NCBI RefSeq assembly: GCF_002886255.1
Contig: NZ_NJAU01000003.1
Location: 1 to 64,000, forward strand
From: Alteribacillus bidgolensis
Lineage (GTDB): Bacteria; Bacillota; Bacilli; Bacillales; Marinococcaceae
Reading direction: 5' to 3'
Length of the DNA: 64,000 nt
This document shows positions 9,522 to 18,072 of the stretch, one piece after another; the first letter of the stretch is position 1, and every line of letters begins with the position of its first letter. A model generated the notes under the pieces. It searched no databases. It saw only the letters and a list, made by a program, of their open reading frames with translations, and was not told the origin of the DNA. Made by a program: the position numbers and the translations under genes.

Positions 9522-9758
9522 ACTCAACTTCTACCCTTTTTCTGCTGTATTGCTGTTGTTCGAACTGCCTTTGCTACTCTTATATCTAGCGCCTTTGGAA
9601 TAATAAACCTGGATGTAACTCTTTTTCCGAAATCACATCTGCTGCTGTAATTTAATTTTTCACTATCTACACTAATTTTACTTACCACTTCAATTTTTCC
9701 TGAATGGTTACGATAAAGCTCGATCGTTCGTTTCACCCTTCAGATTAGGATCAGACAT
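9522..9758 (-). pseudogene. NAD(P)-malic enzyme with internal deletion
   Basis: Both ends of a malic enzyme are present, without the middle. The minus strand starts MSDPNL at 9758, behind AGAGGTG (9764-9770), and in a neighbouring frame reads TIELYRNHSGKIEVVSKISVDSEK, the family N-terminus. It then jumps to the C-terminal ITAADVISEKELHP and, after another shift, FIIPKALDIRVAKAV. The roughly 350-codon catalytic core is gone. Malate dehydrogenase/decarboxylase activity is therefore lost here. The position just upstream of the carboxylate transporter suggests a former malate-utilisation operon. Confidence 0.75.
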
Positions 9759-9983
9759 AAAATCACCTCTAGTAATCGTTTTCAAGAATGTGTTTTCATC
9801 TTATTTAATTTTCTGAATAAATAATAGGTTAAGAAACTAATATAATCTTTTTGTAATTAAAAAAAGTAAAAAATTAGGTCAGTTAATTTTCGATCCCCTA
9901 TTTCCATGGATGATTTGCCTCCTCTATAAGGAGTTCAGAGCAAAAAAACGCGAATTTTGTAAGCTAAACAAACTTCGAAAAAA

Positions 9984-10026
9984 ATAGCCGACATCCTATA
10001 CGCTAAGGACATCGGCTTTTATAATT
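9984..10026. terminator. Probable bidirectional terminator
   Basis: Imperfect stem AGCCGACATCC / GGACATCGGCT with a short loop, an A run to the left and TTTT to the right. It lies between the malic enzyme promoter region and the interrupted YtkA-like gene. Bases 9780-9983 are an AT-rich leader without a gene. Confidence 0.5.
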
Positions 10027-10084
10027 TTACTTGTTCTTCCCTACAAAAACTTGGATTTCTGTTCACTTTAGCAAAATGAGTAAT

Positions 10085-10126
10085 TAATGATGGTCATGGT
10101 CTCCATGAGGATGTTCAGATTTTTGT
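10085..10126 (-). pseudogene. C-terminal His-rich tail of the interrupted YtkA/FixH-like gene
   Basis: The minus strand reads KSEHPHGDHDHH then a stop. Such metal-binding tails end many YtkA/FixH-like proteins, and the body of one lies on the other side of the tnpB element at 11566-11855. The element evidently split the gene. Confidence 0.55.
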
Positions 10127-10129
10127 TAC

Positions 10130-11565
10130 ATTGAACTACTCCCACTTAACAACCTTACGTCTGTTTGAAGTGGGAGATTCCTAAGAACACCAGCGTAACC
10201 GCTAGTTATTGATTAGGCTATCCCCGCAGTTCCTGCGGTTAATCGTATAGCTTCGTTACGAATATTGATACTTGCGTTAATATCTCGATCATGATGGGGG
10301 CCACATTCTTTACACGTCCACTCACGTAATGCGAGATTCTTAACGTCTTTGTTTCGGTAACCACAACTTGAACATAGCTGACTGGAAGGAAAGGTTTTCG
10401 CAACCGTTACAACCTGCTTTCCATACCATTTTGCTTTGTATTCAAGCTTGGTACGGAATTGGGACCACGATACGTCACTGATCGCTTTAGCCAATGTATG
10501 ATTCTTTAACATGTTCGATACTTGCAAATCTTCTATCCCAATAATGTCGTGGTTTTTAACAATATCGGTAGAGATTTTATGCAAGTAATCATTTCGTGCG
10601 TTTGAGATTTTCTCGTGAAGTCGTGCAACCTTTATTCGTTGTTTTTGCCAGTTAGAAGAGCCCTTTTTACGCCTTGAAAGAATTCGTTGTGCTTTTGCTA
10701 ACTTCTTTTCGAGCGTTCGAAAATATTTATGATTTTTATACACCGTTCCATCCGACAAAATAGCAACGTCCTTTATGCCAACATCCATTCCAACGGATGA
10801 ATTTGTTTTGGGCAGCTCGTGCACTTCTGTTTCTATCAGAATCGATACAAAGTATTTGCCGCTTGGGTTCCTTCTAACCGTAGCACGAAGAATGCGACCG
10901 TCTACATCACGGCTTTTTGCAAATGTAATGAATCCAAGTTTCGGTCATTTGATTTTGTTGTCAACAATGTTGATATTACCGTTTGTATGTTTTGTCGTGT
11001 AAGACTGCACCTTATTATTTTTCGATTTGAACCGTGGAGCGCTATTCTGCTTCTTGAAAAATCGTGCATACGAATCCGCAAGGTTTTTCAGCGAGGATTG
11101 AATGGCTGTGCTGTCACTTCTTTTAACCAAGTCCATTCTTTCTTGAGTTGCGTTAATTGTTTAGAACAAGCATTATAAGTCAATCCTTTTCCCGTATCTT
11201 TATAGGTGTTATTCCATGTAGCGAGGAAATGATTGAACACAAAACGACTGCAACCAATGGTTTTCGCAATAAATACTTCTTGTTTTTTGGTTGGATAGAT
11301 CCGGAATTTATATGCTTTGTGAACCACCATTTCCCCATCTCTCCCCATGAAGAATGTAAGCTACTCTTATTATAAGACATTGGCACAAAAAAAGGGAACA
11401 TATATTCTCTTTTTTGTTTTAAATATTTTGGCCTTCTCAACAAGGAGACGGAGGGGAGATAGTCGGACAATGGAGATAGCTAAAGCCATCTCTTGTCCGA
11501 AGGCGATTCATCTCCCACTTACTCGCTAACGCTCCTTGAAGTGGGAGTTTTCTCGCCTAGGAACG
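10130..11565 (-). mobile_element. IS200/IS605-superfamily solo-tnpB element, copy 1
   Basis: A 1436 bp element whose ends were set by comparison with the copy at 46994-48430. On the minus strand it begins CGTTCCTAGGCGAG, preceded by TTTAT, and ends AGTAGTTCAAT. Subterminal hairpins are CTCCCACTT/AAGTGGGAG at both ends (about 11512-11548 and 10138-10170). It carries tnpB but no tnpA, as in IS1341-type elements. It lies inside a YtkA-like gene. Confidence 0.8.
10213..11348 (-). pseudogene. tnpB: TnpB RNA-guided nuclease, copy 1 (one frameshift, one stop)
   Basis: TnpB of about 380 residues: N-terminal MVVHKAYKFRIYPTKKQE and the CSRFVFNHFL helix region, then RuvC with GMDVGIKD, GIEDLQV and HDRDINASINIRNE, supplying the three catalytic acids, and a CSSCGYRNKD...CKECG zinc finger. 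It is broken by a one-base loss near 11110 (KEV to DSTAIQSS) and a TGA at 10942-10944, where copy 2 has GTA. The domains are otherwise complete, so loss appears recent. The 3' region to 10130 would hold the guide-RNA scaffold. Confidence 0.85.
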
Positions 11566-11855
11566 ATAAATTTAATTTTTCTTCAGAAAGATTGCCTACG
11601 ATCACTTGTGTTTAGTGGGCATAACATGTAAATCGCGGGCCCTAACATCTGCTTTAATATAATATAAGCCGTCTTCGTTGAACGTCTGCAAAATAAATTT
11701 CGTTCCCCTTAGGTTTGGCTTTTATCACTTCATGATCTTCATGGTTCTCTTTTTTCCATATGTCAACCTGAATATTAGTCGCATCATCTACTTTTTTACC
11801 CTCTTGCGTCCGTTTAATCTTTATAACTTGTTCTTTATTCAGAGAAGGACTTTAG
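11566..11855 (-). pseudogene. YtkA/FixH-like domain protein, interrupted
   Basis: The minus strand reads KEQVIKIKRTQEGKKVDDATN, IQVDIWKKENHEDHEVIKAK, a shift, then TFNEDGLYYIKADVRARDLHVMPTKHK, VGNLSEEKLN. This is the immunoglobulin-like YtkA domain of a cell-surface protein, often near copper/SCO1 genes. The signal peptide is missing, there are at least two frameshifts, and the tnpB element cuts it at 11565. Its His-rich tail is at 10085-10126. A SCO1-like remnant faces away from it. Confidence 0.65.
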
Positions 11856-11882
11856 GTAAAAAATACAGATAGAAAAGAAATA

Positions 11883-12043
11883 AAAGAGGTGATCTGACAT
11901 ACAAAAGTAATTTCTCTTTCTTCTAACCATGGGGATATTTAAGCTAGTTTTAAGCGGATGTGCTTGGTTGTATCAAAGTGGTCCATCTTCTGCTGAAAAC
12001 GGTATGGATTTATCAGAAGCCAAGATAGTGATGTTGTTTTGAT
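11883..12043 (+). pseudogene. SCO1/SenC-like lipoprotein, N-terminal remnant
   Basis: The plus strand reads FLFLLTMGIFKLVLSGCAWLY then QSGPSSAENGMDLSEAKI and a stop. That is a lipoprotein signal with lipobox LSGC and the short linker typical of SCO1-like copper chaperones. AAGAGGTGA lies upstream, but the start codon is changed to ATA and a TAA follows three codons later. The thioredoxin-like domain is absent. The family call rests on a short stretch and on the YtkA-like neighbour. Confidence 0.4.
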
Positions 12044-12053
12044 TTCAATTTAT

Positions 12054-12405
12054 TTACTTCCAATTTTTGTTTAAAATATCCATATACTGACCCTTCCATG
12101 TTTGGGTCTTTGGCAATCCGTATGCTTCTGCAAGAAAAGAACCTGCAGTATCACGAACATTCCCCTGTTTAGACATGACAATACGAGACGGTAACCTAGG
12201 ATTTTCTGAATTATCCTTTACGAGAAGACCAGTAGAGCGAACCCTAGAGAAAGAAGCCCTGGAATTATGGAATGAAAAGAGTGACGGGGAACGAATGAAA
12301 AGAAATAGATTCTTTATGAAGGAAGAGATACAGAGAAAAAACGCGAATTTATAAAAAATTATGTTGATCTTCATTTTGAAAGACCGTTACGAAAAGAGTT
12401 TGGAC
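12054..12405. other. Two unassigned coding remnants
   Basis: On the minus strand, 12054-12220 encodes NPRLPSRIVMSKQGNVRDTA...GLPKTQTWKGQYMDIL before a stop. On the plus strand, 12235-12405 encodes EKEALELWNEKSDGERMKR and, after a shift, REFIKNYVDLHFERPLRKEF. Both have protein-like composition but no start or complete frame. I recognise neither family. Confidence 0.3.
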
Positions 12406-12982
12406 TAGAAAAAAACAAACATAAAAACAGAAGGGCTACCCTCCTGTTAATGTTTTACAACAAGTTATTCTTATCTATATCTTTTCATCTGTTTTTCGGA
12501 TATACGTTCTTTTTTTCCGGTGTTTCTTCTTGTTTTCTTATGTGATTATTAATAAGTGTTTCTAAGAATTTTGATATTTCTTCTGATACATCGTTCTAAA
12601 CCTTTACCAAAAACGTAAAAAAACGTCCCCTTGTATTTAATAGAGTACCACACACTACTAAAAGGAGACGCTTTTTAAACAATCTAAGATTGCTTATTGT
12701 CTATAATAACATGTAAATACAATAAATTTCTATTAAAATAAGGTTTGTAACACAATTATAACCTTTATGTATTGGTAACGAGTAGTACTTTTAATCAAAA
12801 CAAAACAAGAACCAATTTACTATGACTTATTTGTATTTTCAATTTTTTCATGGTATATTTATTAGGTATAATTCACTTTATAGAGCTTGATTTAAAAAAT
12901 GGTAACAGAAGAAAATGAAGAGGAGTATATTTTATAATAAAACCATTTGGTGTTTTTGGTAGTGTTCGCACACTACCATAAC
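12406..12982. other. Gene-free AT-rich stretch
   Basis: No convincing gene. An imperfect inverted repeat (AACGTCCCCTT near 12633 and AAGGAGACGC near 12663) is followed by a T run and may be a terminator or a small repeat. Nothing else is seen. Confidence 0.4.
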
Positions 12983-13510
12983 TCATATAGAGTATATTCT
13001 ATAGACAAAGTAAATAAAAAAGATTAGATCTAGTGGAAGTACATCTTCATTATAAGTATGAACAGTTATTTTTCGTGGTAATGTTTTAGTGTGATTAATA
13101 ACCGCTAATTGTTTATTACCCTTCCAGAAAACAACTTTATTCTCTGCAAAGTCCCTTGTTACTTCAATTGGTGAGTGTTCTTCCATATCAATTTGAAATC
13201 TGATATTCGTTTTTAATTTAGTTTTATTTGTTATAATCACATTATCATTTTCTTTTTTGTATAACCATCGAGAACGTATATAATCTTTTTTGTTTTCTTT
13301 TATGTTCTTAATAAAAGATATACGTTCCCCTTCAGGATTGTAGAAATTATACTGGAAATATAACTTGTCTAAAAATAAGCTCACATACCTTTGAACGTCA
13401 TTATCATACATTTTCTGTATATATCCGACTTTACTTTCGTCAGCCTTATATACCGTTGTTTTATGTTTAGAAGTCAAAAAAAAGGGTTCCGTAAATTTAT
13501 ATGTATTCAC
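12983..13510 (-). CDS. Tubby/LURP-one-like protein of a LytTR locus
   Basis: A 175-residue protein beginning MNTYKFTEPFFLTSKHKTTVYK. Alternating short strands and a final hydrophobic helix (LPLDLIFFIYFVYRIY, about 157-172) suggest the tubby/LURP-one beta-barrel with a C-terminal membrane anchor; this fold call is tentative. The GTG start at 13510 lies two bases after the LytTR stop, and its ribosome site (GGAGGGG) is inside the end of the LytTR gene, so translation is coupled. Function unknown. The tight linkage to a regulator and a small membrane protein suggests a dedicated three-gene module. Confidence 0.6.
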   Translation of the reverse strand: MNTYKFTEPFFLTSKHKTTVYKADESKVGYIQKMYDNDVQRYVSLFLDKLYFQYNFYNPEGERISFIKNIKENKKDYIRSRWLYKKENDNVIITNKTKLKTNIRFQIDMEEHSPIEVTRDFAENKVVFWKGNKQLAVINHTKTLPRKITVHTYNEDVLPLDLIFFIYFVYRIYSI

Positions 13511-13512
13511 CC

Positions 13513-13851
13513 CTACCCCTCCAGTAATGATTTAAGATGTTCTTTACTGATTAATGCTATTACTCTATTTGATAGGGTACTTTGAAACAAAGAAGGACCT
13601 AGTCTTTCAATTTTAAAAATGTATTTAGTATTCACTATAAAAGACTGGTGCGTTCTTTTAAAACTTCCTGGTAAATGATCTTTCATTTTATTCAAAGAGT
13701 AACGTAACTTCACCTCTTCCTTGTTCTCCAAGTAAATGATAATTCCCTTTTGTGAACGCTCAATCATTATGATGTTATTAACGTTAACTTTATAAATTTG
13801 ACTTTTCTTGTATATTATTAAATTTTCTTTCTCTTTAACTACTTGAGCCAC
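13513..13851 (-). CDS. LytTR DNA-binding regulator
   Basis: A stand-alone LytTR domain of about 112 residues without a receiver. Typical features are IIMIERSQKGIIIYLENKEEVKLRYSLN, then the recognition segment FKRTHQSFIVNTKYI and a terminal ISKEHLKSLL. I place the start at the GTG at 13851 because AGGAGGGG lies ten bases upstream; an ATG at 13905 is possible but would overlap the upstream gene. LytTR proteins bind direct repeats and often control bacteriocin, competence or peptide loci; that role is inferred here from the nearby permease and peptide. Confidence 0.8.
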   Translation of the reverse strand: MAQVVKEKENLIIYKKSQIYKVNVNNIIMIERSQKGIIIYLENKEEVKLRYSLNKMKDHLPGSFKRTHQSFIVNTKYIFKIERLGPSLFQSTLSNRVIALISKEHLKSLLEG

Positions 13852-13867
13852 CGGATAAACTCCCCTC

Positions 13868-14131
13868 CTACTGTTGTTTAATTCCCTTTTGTTTATAGTT
13901 TTCATTTAGTTGCTTTGAGATCTTAACAACTCTGTAGATAGAAAGTAGCAGAAAAATTACTAATCCCACAAAAAGGATATTAAATTTAAGACTAATAGCA
14001 AAAATAAGGCTGCCTGTTATAAAAAACAACAACCCTTCTAAAGGCTGACCTAAGTAAAAATGTCCTGAGCCAAAAATAATAACCGATAAAACTATAGCCT
14101 TAAAACTACTTTTCAGAATCTCACCCCCCAA
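13868..14131 (-). CDS. Small membrane protein of the LytTR locus
   Basis: About 80-87 residues with two hydrophobic segments (AIVLSVIIFGSGHFYLG and GLLFFITGSLIFAISLKFNILFVGLVIFLLLSIY) and a basic C-terminal tail. The GSGHFYLGQPLEGLLFF stretch resembles the TM2-type motif. The start is uncertain: a TTG at 14131 gives 87 residues, while a GGGGGTGAG site just inside points to a CTG/ATT start a few codons later. It ends 16 bp before the LytTR start, so it is probably the first gene of the operon. In LytTR pairs such as HpcR-type systems the membrane partner inhibits the regulator; that is a suggestion only. Confidence 0.55.
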   Translation of the reverse strand: MGGEILKSSFKAIVLSVIIFGSGHFYLGQPLEGLLFFITGSLIFAISLKFNILFVGLVIFLLLSIYRVVKISKQLNENYKQKGIKQQ

Positions 14132-14147
14132 AAAAAGAGTATAAAAA

Positions 14148-14875
14148 TTGATAAAAGCCGAGTTATGGAAACTATCAAAAGATAAGGGGTTCTATCTTTT
14201 ACTCTTAATGCCTTTTTTAATATTTTTATTACTTATGGCATTCAGTACTGATTTAACAAATTCATATAGACTCCTTTATTCCTTCTATATTATAGGAATT
14301 TTTTATACTTATACCTCTCTCATAAGACAATTCTTAAGGATTTCACTTCAGGTATGATATTTAATATTAAGACAAGCGGCATCACTAACTAGTAGTATAT
14401 CTTAGCAAAATATACTCACTTAGCCGTGAGTAGTTCTTTAGTTTATTTATTGATTTTCATATTATCTATTATGAATTTTTATTTTAAAATAGGAGATAAG
14501 GACCCTGTTACTTTCTTGGAAACGATTGATATTCATTGGACTACCAACCCTATAGCTTATTTCACATTAGACTTTTTCTCAAAGTTATTAGTAACTCTAT
14601 TATTCATCTCTCTATCTTTATTTATGACGATTTTATTTAAGAATAGCTTCTCTCTGTTTATTACACTTATAGTGTTGGTATTATCACCTTTTACCGGCAT
14701 ATTACTGGATGAAAGTGTCTTGAAGTTTTCATTCTTTTATATGTCTGATCCTATTGTCGCTATTTCCACTAATGTGCAAAGTTATTATTTATATAGCCTT
14801 AAAAATTTAATTTATATTTTAATGTTCCTGTTAGTAAGTATAGCTGTAATGAGTAAAAGCAAAATTGGAGTGTGA
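14148..14875 (+). pseudogene. ABC-2 type permease, frameshifted
   Basis: Membrane subunit of an ABC exporter, divergent from the LytTR operon. It starts IKAELWKLSKDKGFYLLLLMPFLIF at a TTG (14148) and, after shifts, continues QFLKDFTSGMIFNIKTSGITN and SSSLVYLLIFILSIMNFYFKIGD to the end, with six hydrophobic segments in total. The frame breaks near 14336 (an AA that would need AAA) and again near 14380-14410. No ATPase gene is nearby. A 27-residue peptide gene follows five bases after the stop. Confidence 0.65.
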
Positions 14876-14879
14876 TCGA

Positions 14880-14963
14880 ATGGAATTACTTTGGGGAGTT
14901 CCTATTGCTTTAGGATTATTTGGTTTAGTATGGCTTTTCAATCGTATTAATAACAAAGAATAG
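14880..14963 (+). CDS. 27-residue hydrophobic peptide
   Basis: MELLWGVPIALGLFGLVW then LFNRINNKE: one hydrophobic helix with a short charged end and no cleavable signal. GGAGTG lies nine bases upstream and the gene begins just after the permease stop, so it is probably co-transcribed. It may be a small membrane subunit, an exported peptide, or a toxin-like peptide. I know no named family for it. Confidence 0.55.
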   Translation: MELLWGVPIALGLFGLVWLFNRINNKE

Positions 14964-14994
14964 ATAAGAGTAAATAAAGAAAATCATATATAAA

Positions 14995-15031
14995 AAGCAA
15001 CGTACCGGTATTTAGTGCACTGCTTTTTATT
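14995..15031 (+). terminator. Terminator after the permease-peptide genes
   Basis: AAAAGCA pairs with TGCTTTT around an inner GTACCGGTA region, followed by TTATT. It lies 32 bp after the peptide stop. Confidence 0.6.
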
Positions 15032-15146
15032 ACACATTATTTTTGTGTAATAGATTAAGGTATTCTCTACTTCTTTTATTTTCTGCATCAGTCAATCCGA
15101 TGAATTCATTAATATCTAAAACATTTGGTATCACTATTACAAGCAT
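15030..15146 (-). CDS. Short hypothetical ORF (38 residues)
   Basis: Reads MLVIVIPNVLDINEFIGLTD then AENKRSREYLNLLHKNNV. The composition is protein-like, but there is no strong ribosome site and it may be the end of a lost gene. On the opposite strand at 15150-15235 a fragment reads DIIKLADILNRSAPNITKRM, which looks like part of a MarR-type regulator. Confidence 0.3.
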   Translation of the reverse strand: MLVIVIPNVLDINEFIGLTDAENKRSREYLNLLHKNNV

Positions 15147-15261
15147 ACAAAAGACATTATAAAATTGGCTGATATACTTAATCGTTCAGCTCCAAATATC
15201 ACTAAGCGTATGTTTTTCCATCATTCAATTGTATTATTTAGTGTATTACACTGCAACAACA

Positions 15262-15306
15262 AGAGAAAAAACGATTCATCCCACGATTAAAACCGTGGGC
15301 TTTCTC
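15262..15306. mobile_element. Hairpin end of a further IS200/IS605-type element
   Basis: CCCACGATTAAAACCGTGGG hairpin (15279-15298) followed by CTTTCTCGC, similar in layout to the subterminal hairpins of the tnpB elements but with a different stem. It interrupts the HxlR remnant on its right. No transposase remains. Confidence 0.4.
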
Positions 15307-15470
15307 GCTTTCTGTAATGCCAGGGATCAACGATTTTAACTCACCAAATCGTTTGGTTCCCTCTTTCCCTAGATACCACAAATAAGCATCTTCCATTTAC
15401 CACCAATCACTGAAAGCATCAATTCCTTTTCACAGTTAAACGTCTTATTACAATGATGTCCCATTCACTT
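15300..15470 (-). pseudogene. HxlR-family regulator remnant
   Basis: The minus strand reads FNCEKELMLSVIGGKWKM, then after shifts WYLGKEGTKRFGELKSLIPGITE. This is the winged-helix start of an HxlR/YodB-like regulator, a family often redox-responsive. It is cut at the IS-type hairpin and lies upstream of katG on the opposite strand. Confidence 0.6.
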
Positions 15471-15610
15471 TCCCCTCCCAATTTAATAGAAAATAGTGAT
15501 TTTTTTTATACTATATAATAAAAAAGTGCGTACTTACAAATGGAATTTATAGATATTATAATGTGACTGAAGATTATGCAGCATTTTTCTATTATTTTAA
15601 GCAATAATTT

Positions 15611-15624
15611 ATTATAATTATAAT
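15611..15624. promoter_or_regulatory. PerR/Fur-like palindrome upstream of katG
   Basis: A perfect 14-base palindrome, ATTATAATTATAAT, about 95 bp before katG. It resembles the Bacillus PerR box (TTATAATNATTATAA), and peroxide genes are the classic PerR targets. The region is AT-rich, so chance similarity is possible. The rest of 15471-15718 shows no gene. Confidence 0.45.
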
Positions 15625-15718
15625 GTAATAATGAATATTTCCTGTAGTTTATAAGTTTACTACGTCAAAGGCATGTTCATTTATTGATTACTCAAAACAG
15701 AAAGGGGAACGTATAGCT

Positions 15719-17896
15719 ATGAAAGACATTGAGAACATTGGAAAGTGCCCGGTCATGCATGGAAGTGCCACTAGTAATACCTCTACTGCTACTTCAAACA
15801 GAGACTGGTGGCCGAATCAGCTGAACTTGAATATTCTTCATCAGCATGACAAGAAGACAAATCCAATGGGAGAAGATTTTGATTATACAGAAGAATTTAA
15901 AAAGTTAGATTACGATGCGCTAAAAAAGGACCTTTATAATCTCATGACAGACAGTCAGGATTGGTGGCCTGCGGACTACGGACATTATGGTCCATTCTTT
16001 ATCCGCATGTCCTGGCACGCAGCAGGTACGTATCGTCAAGGAGACGGCCGCGGTGGCGGAGGAAGCGGCTCGCAGCGTTTTGCTCCTCTTAACAGCTGGC
16101 CGGACAACGGCAACCTCGATAAGGCCCGCCGCCTGCTTTGGCCAATAAAACAGAAGTATGGCAATAAGATTTCCTGGGCCGACCTGCTCCTTCTCGCAGG
16201 GAATGTAGCGATTGAATCAATGGGCGGAAAGACCATAGGGTTTGGCGCAGGACGAGAAGACATCTGGCATCCGGAAGAAGATGTCAACTGGGGGCCTGAA
16301 ACAGAATGGCTCGAGAATAATCGCTACTCCGGGGAGCGTGAGCTGGAGAATCCGCTTGCTGCCGTTCAAATGGGCTTAATCTATGTGAATCCGGAAGGTC
16401 CAGACGGTGAGCCGGATCCGGTCGGAAGCGGTCGTGATATCCGTGAAACCTTTAAACGTATGGGGATGAACGATGAAGAAACCGTGGCACTCACAGCCGG
16501 CGGTCATACATTCGGTAAGGCACACGGTGCAGGAGACCCCTCTCATGTTAGTGAAGAACCTGAAAGAGCTCCTATGGAAGCACAGGGGTTAGGCTGGATA
16601 AGTACATACGAATCCGGCAATGGTCCTCACACTATCACCAGTGGAATTGAAGGGGCCTGGACTCCTACGCCGACAAAATGGGATATGAGTTACTTTGATC
16701 TGCTGTTTGGATATGAATGGGAGCTGACGAAAAGCCCTGCCGGTGCCTATCAGTGGACTCCTGTAAATCCGGACGAGAAGTATTTTGCACCTGATCCAGA
16801 AAATGCAGCCAAACGCGTTCCAACGATGATGACTACGGCGGATATGGCCATGCGTATGGATCCGGCCTACGAAAAGATTTCCCGTCGCTTCCACGAAAAT
16901 CCAGACGAGTTTGCCGATACCTTTGCCCGTGCATGGTTTAAGCTTTTGCACCGTGACATGGGTCCTCGTGATCGGTACCTTGGACCGGAAGTGCCGGAAG
17001 AAGAGTTCATCTGGCAGGACCCTGTCCCATCCGTTGATTATGAGTTAACCGATGCCGAAGTCGAAGAACTGAAAGCGAAGATCCTCGACTCCGAGCTTAC
17101 AGTGAGCGAGCTCGTTACAACAGCGTGGGCTTCCGCTAGTACCTTCCGCGCCTCGGATAAGCGAGGTGGTGCGAATGGCGCCCGCATCCGTCTTGCTCCC
17201 CAGAAAGACTGGGAAGTGAATCAGCCGGAGCAGCTTTCGAAAGTATTAACTGTACTGGAAGGCGTGCAAAGTCAGCTGGATAAAAACGTCAGCCTGGCCG
17301 ATTTGATTGTACTGGGCGGCAGTGCAGCCATCGAAAAAGCAGCAAGGGATGCAGGATTTGATGTAAAAGTGCCGTTTGCGCCCGGACGCGGCGATGCTGC
17401 ACAAGAACAGACGGATGTAGAAAACTTTGAAGTGCTGGAGCCTTTCGCAGATGGGTTCCGCAACTATCAGAAGGAAGAGTATAGTGTCAGCCCAGAAGAA
17501 CTCTTGATAGACAAGGCACAGCTGTTAAACCTGTCCGCCCCTGAAATGACGGTCCTGATTGGCGGCATGCGTGTTCTCGGGGCCAACTACGGCGGCACAC
17601 AGCACGGCGTCTTTACAGATCGTGTCGGCACACTCACGAACGACTTCTTTGTGAACCTGCTTGACATGGGAATCGAGTGGAAGCCTGCAGATGGCGGAAT
17701 TTACGAAGGACGTGACCGCCAGACAGGGGAAGTCACCCGTACCGCAACGAGAGTGGATCTTGTCTTCGGTTCCAACTCTGTTCTGCGTGCCCTTGCCGAA
17801 GTATATGCGCAAGCCGACAACCAAGAGAAGTTTGTCCATGACTTTATCGCTGCCTGGGTTAAGATAATGAATGCCGATCGTTTCGACCTTAATTAA
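15719..17896 (+). CDS. katG: Catalase-peroxidase KatG
   Basis: Heme enzyme that dismutates H2O2 and oxidises peroxidase substrates in the cytoplasm; 725 residues, full length, with the usual duplicated peroxidase domains. Distal residues are Arg96, Trp99 and His100 in IRMSWHAAGTYR; the proximal His263 is in AGGHTFGKAHG. The Trp-Tyr-Met cross-link needed for catalase activity can be formed by Trp99, Tyr222 (GLIYVNPEG) and Met248 (RETFKRMGMND). The C-terminal domain includes TTAWASASTFR and IGGMRVLGANYGG. It stands alone. Its coding region is visibly richer in GC than its flanks, suggesting acquisition. AAAGGGG precedes the start at a rather long spacing. Confidence 0.95.
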   Translation: MKDIENIGKCPVMHGSATSNTSTATSNRDWWPNQLNLNILHQHDKKTNPMGEDFDYTEEFKKLDYDALKKDLYNLMTDSQDWWPADYGHYGPFFIRMSWHAAGTYRQGDGRGGGGSGSQRFAPLNSWPDNGNLDKARRLLWPIKQKYGNKISWADLLLLAGNVAIESMGGKTIGFGAGREDIWHPEEDVNWGPETEWLENNRYSGERELENPLAAVQMGLIYVNPEGPDGEPDPVGSGRDIRETFKRMGMNDEETVALTAGGHTFGKAHGAGDPSHVSEEPERAPMEAQGLGWISTYESGNGPHTITSGIEGAWTPTPTKWDMSYFDLLFGYEWELTKSPAGAYQWTPVNPDEKYFAPDPENAAKRVPTMMTTADMAMRMDPAYEKISRRFHENPDEFADTFARAWFKLLHRDMGPRDRYLGPEVPEEEFIWQDPVPSVDYELTDAEVEELKAKILDSELTVSELVTTAWASASTFRASDKRGGANGARIRLAPQKDWEVNQPEQLSKVLTVLEGVQSQLDKNVSLADLIVLGGSAAIEKAARDAGFDVKVPFAPGRGDAAQEQTDVENFEVLEPFADGFRNYQKEEYSVSPEELLIDKAQLLNLSAPEMTVLIGGMRVLGANYGGTQHGVFTDRVGTLTNDFFVNLLDMGIEWKPADGGIYEGRDRQTGEVTRTATRVDLVFGSNSVLRALAEVYAQADNQEKFVHDFIAAWVKIMNADRFDLN

Positions 17897-17911
17897 AAGA
17901 GCTTTTAAAAG

Positions 17912-18072
17912 ATTGAACTACCCCCACTTCCAAAAGAAACCCTCTTTTGCTGAAGTGGGGGATTCCTATAAACCGGCTTACCGGTCGATTATACATAGGC
18001 GAACCCTTCGACTCGATGGGTTGTTTTAGCGTTTTTATCGAGGTCGTGGTCGTAGTCCTCAGAAACACGTTT
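17912..18072 (-). mobile_element. Orphan right end of a tnpB element with tnpB 3' fragment
   Basis: The sequence from ATTGAACTAC at 17912 through the hairpin CCCCCACTTC/GAAGTGGGGG (17921-17961) and GATTCCTA matches the right ends of the two solo-tnpB elements. On the minus strand, 17989-18070 reads DYDHDLDKNAKTTHRVEGFAYV and a stop, like the third RuvC motif and tail of a TnpB. The hairpin directly follows katG and may now act as its terminator. Confidence 0.6.

Noticed and set aside
10085..10126. A stand-alone metal-binding His-rich peptide
   Set aside because: It has no start codon and fits as the tail of the YtkA-like gene split by the tnpB element.
15611..15640. A second PerR box overlapping TTATTATAATTATAATG
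   Set aside because: The region is so rich in A and T that shifted versions of the same motif arise by chance; only the perfect palindrome is reported.
16036..17839. Long open frames on the minus strand across katG
   Set aside because: They are antisense shadows in GC-rich codons of katG and have no ribosome sites or recognisable domains.
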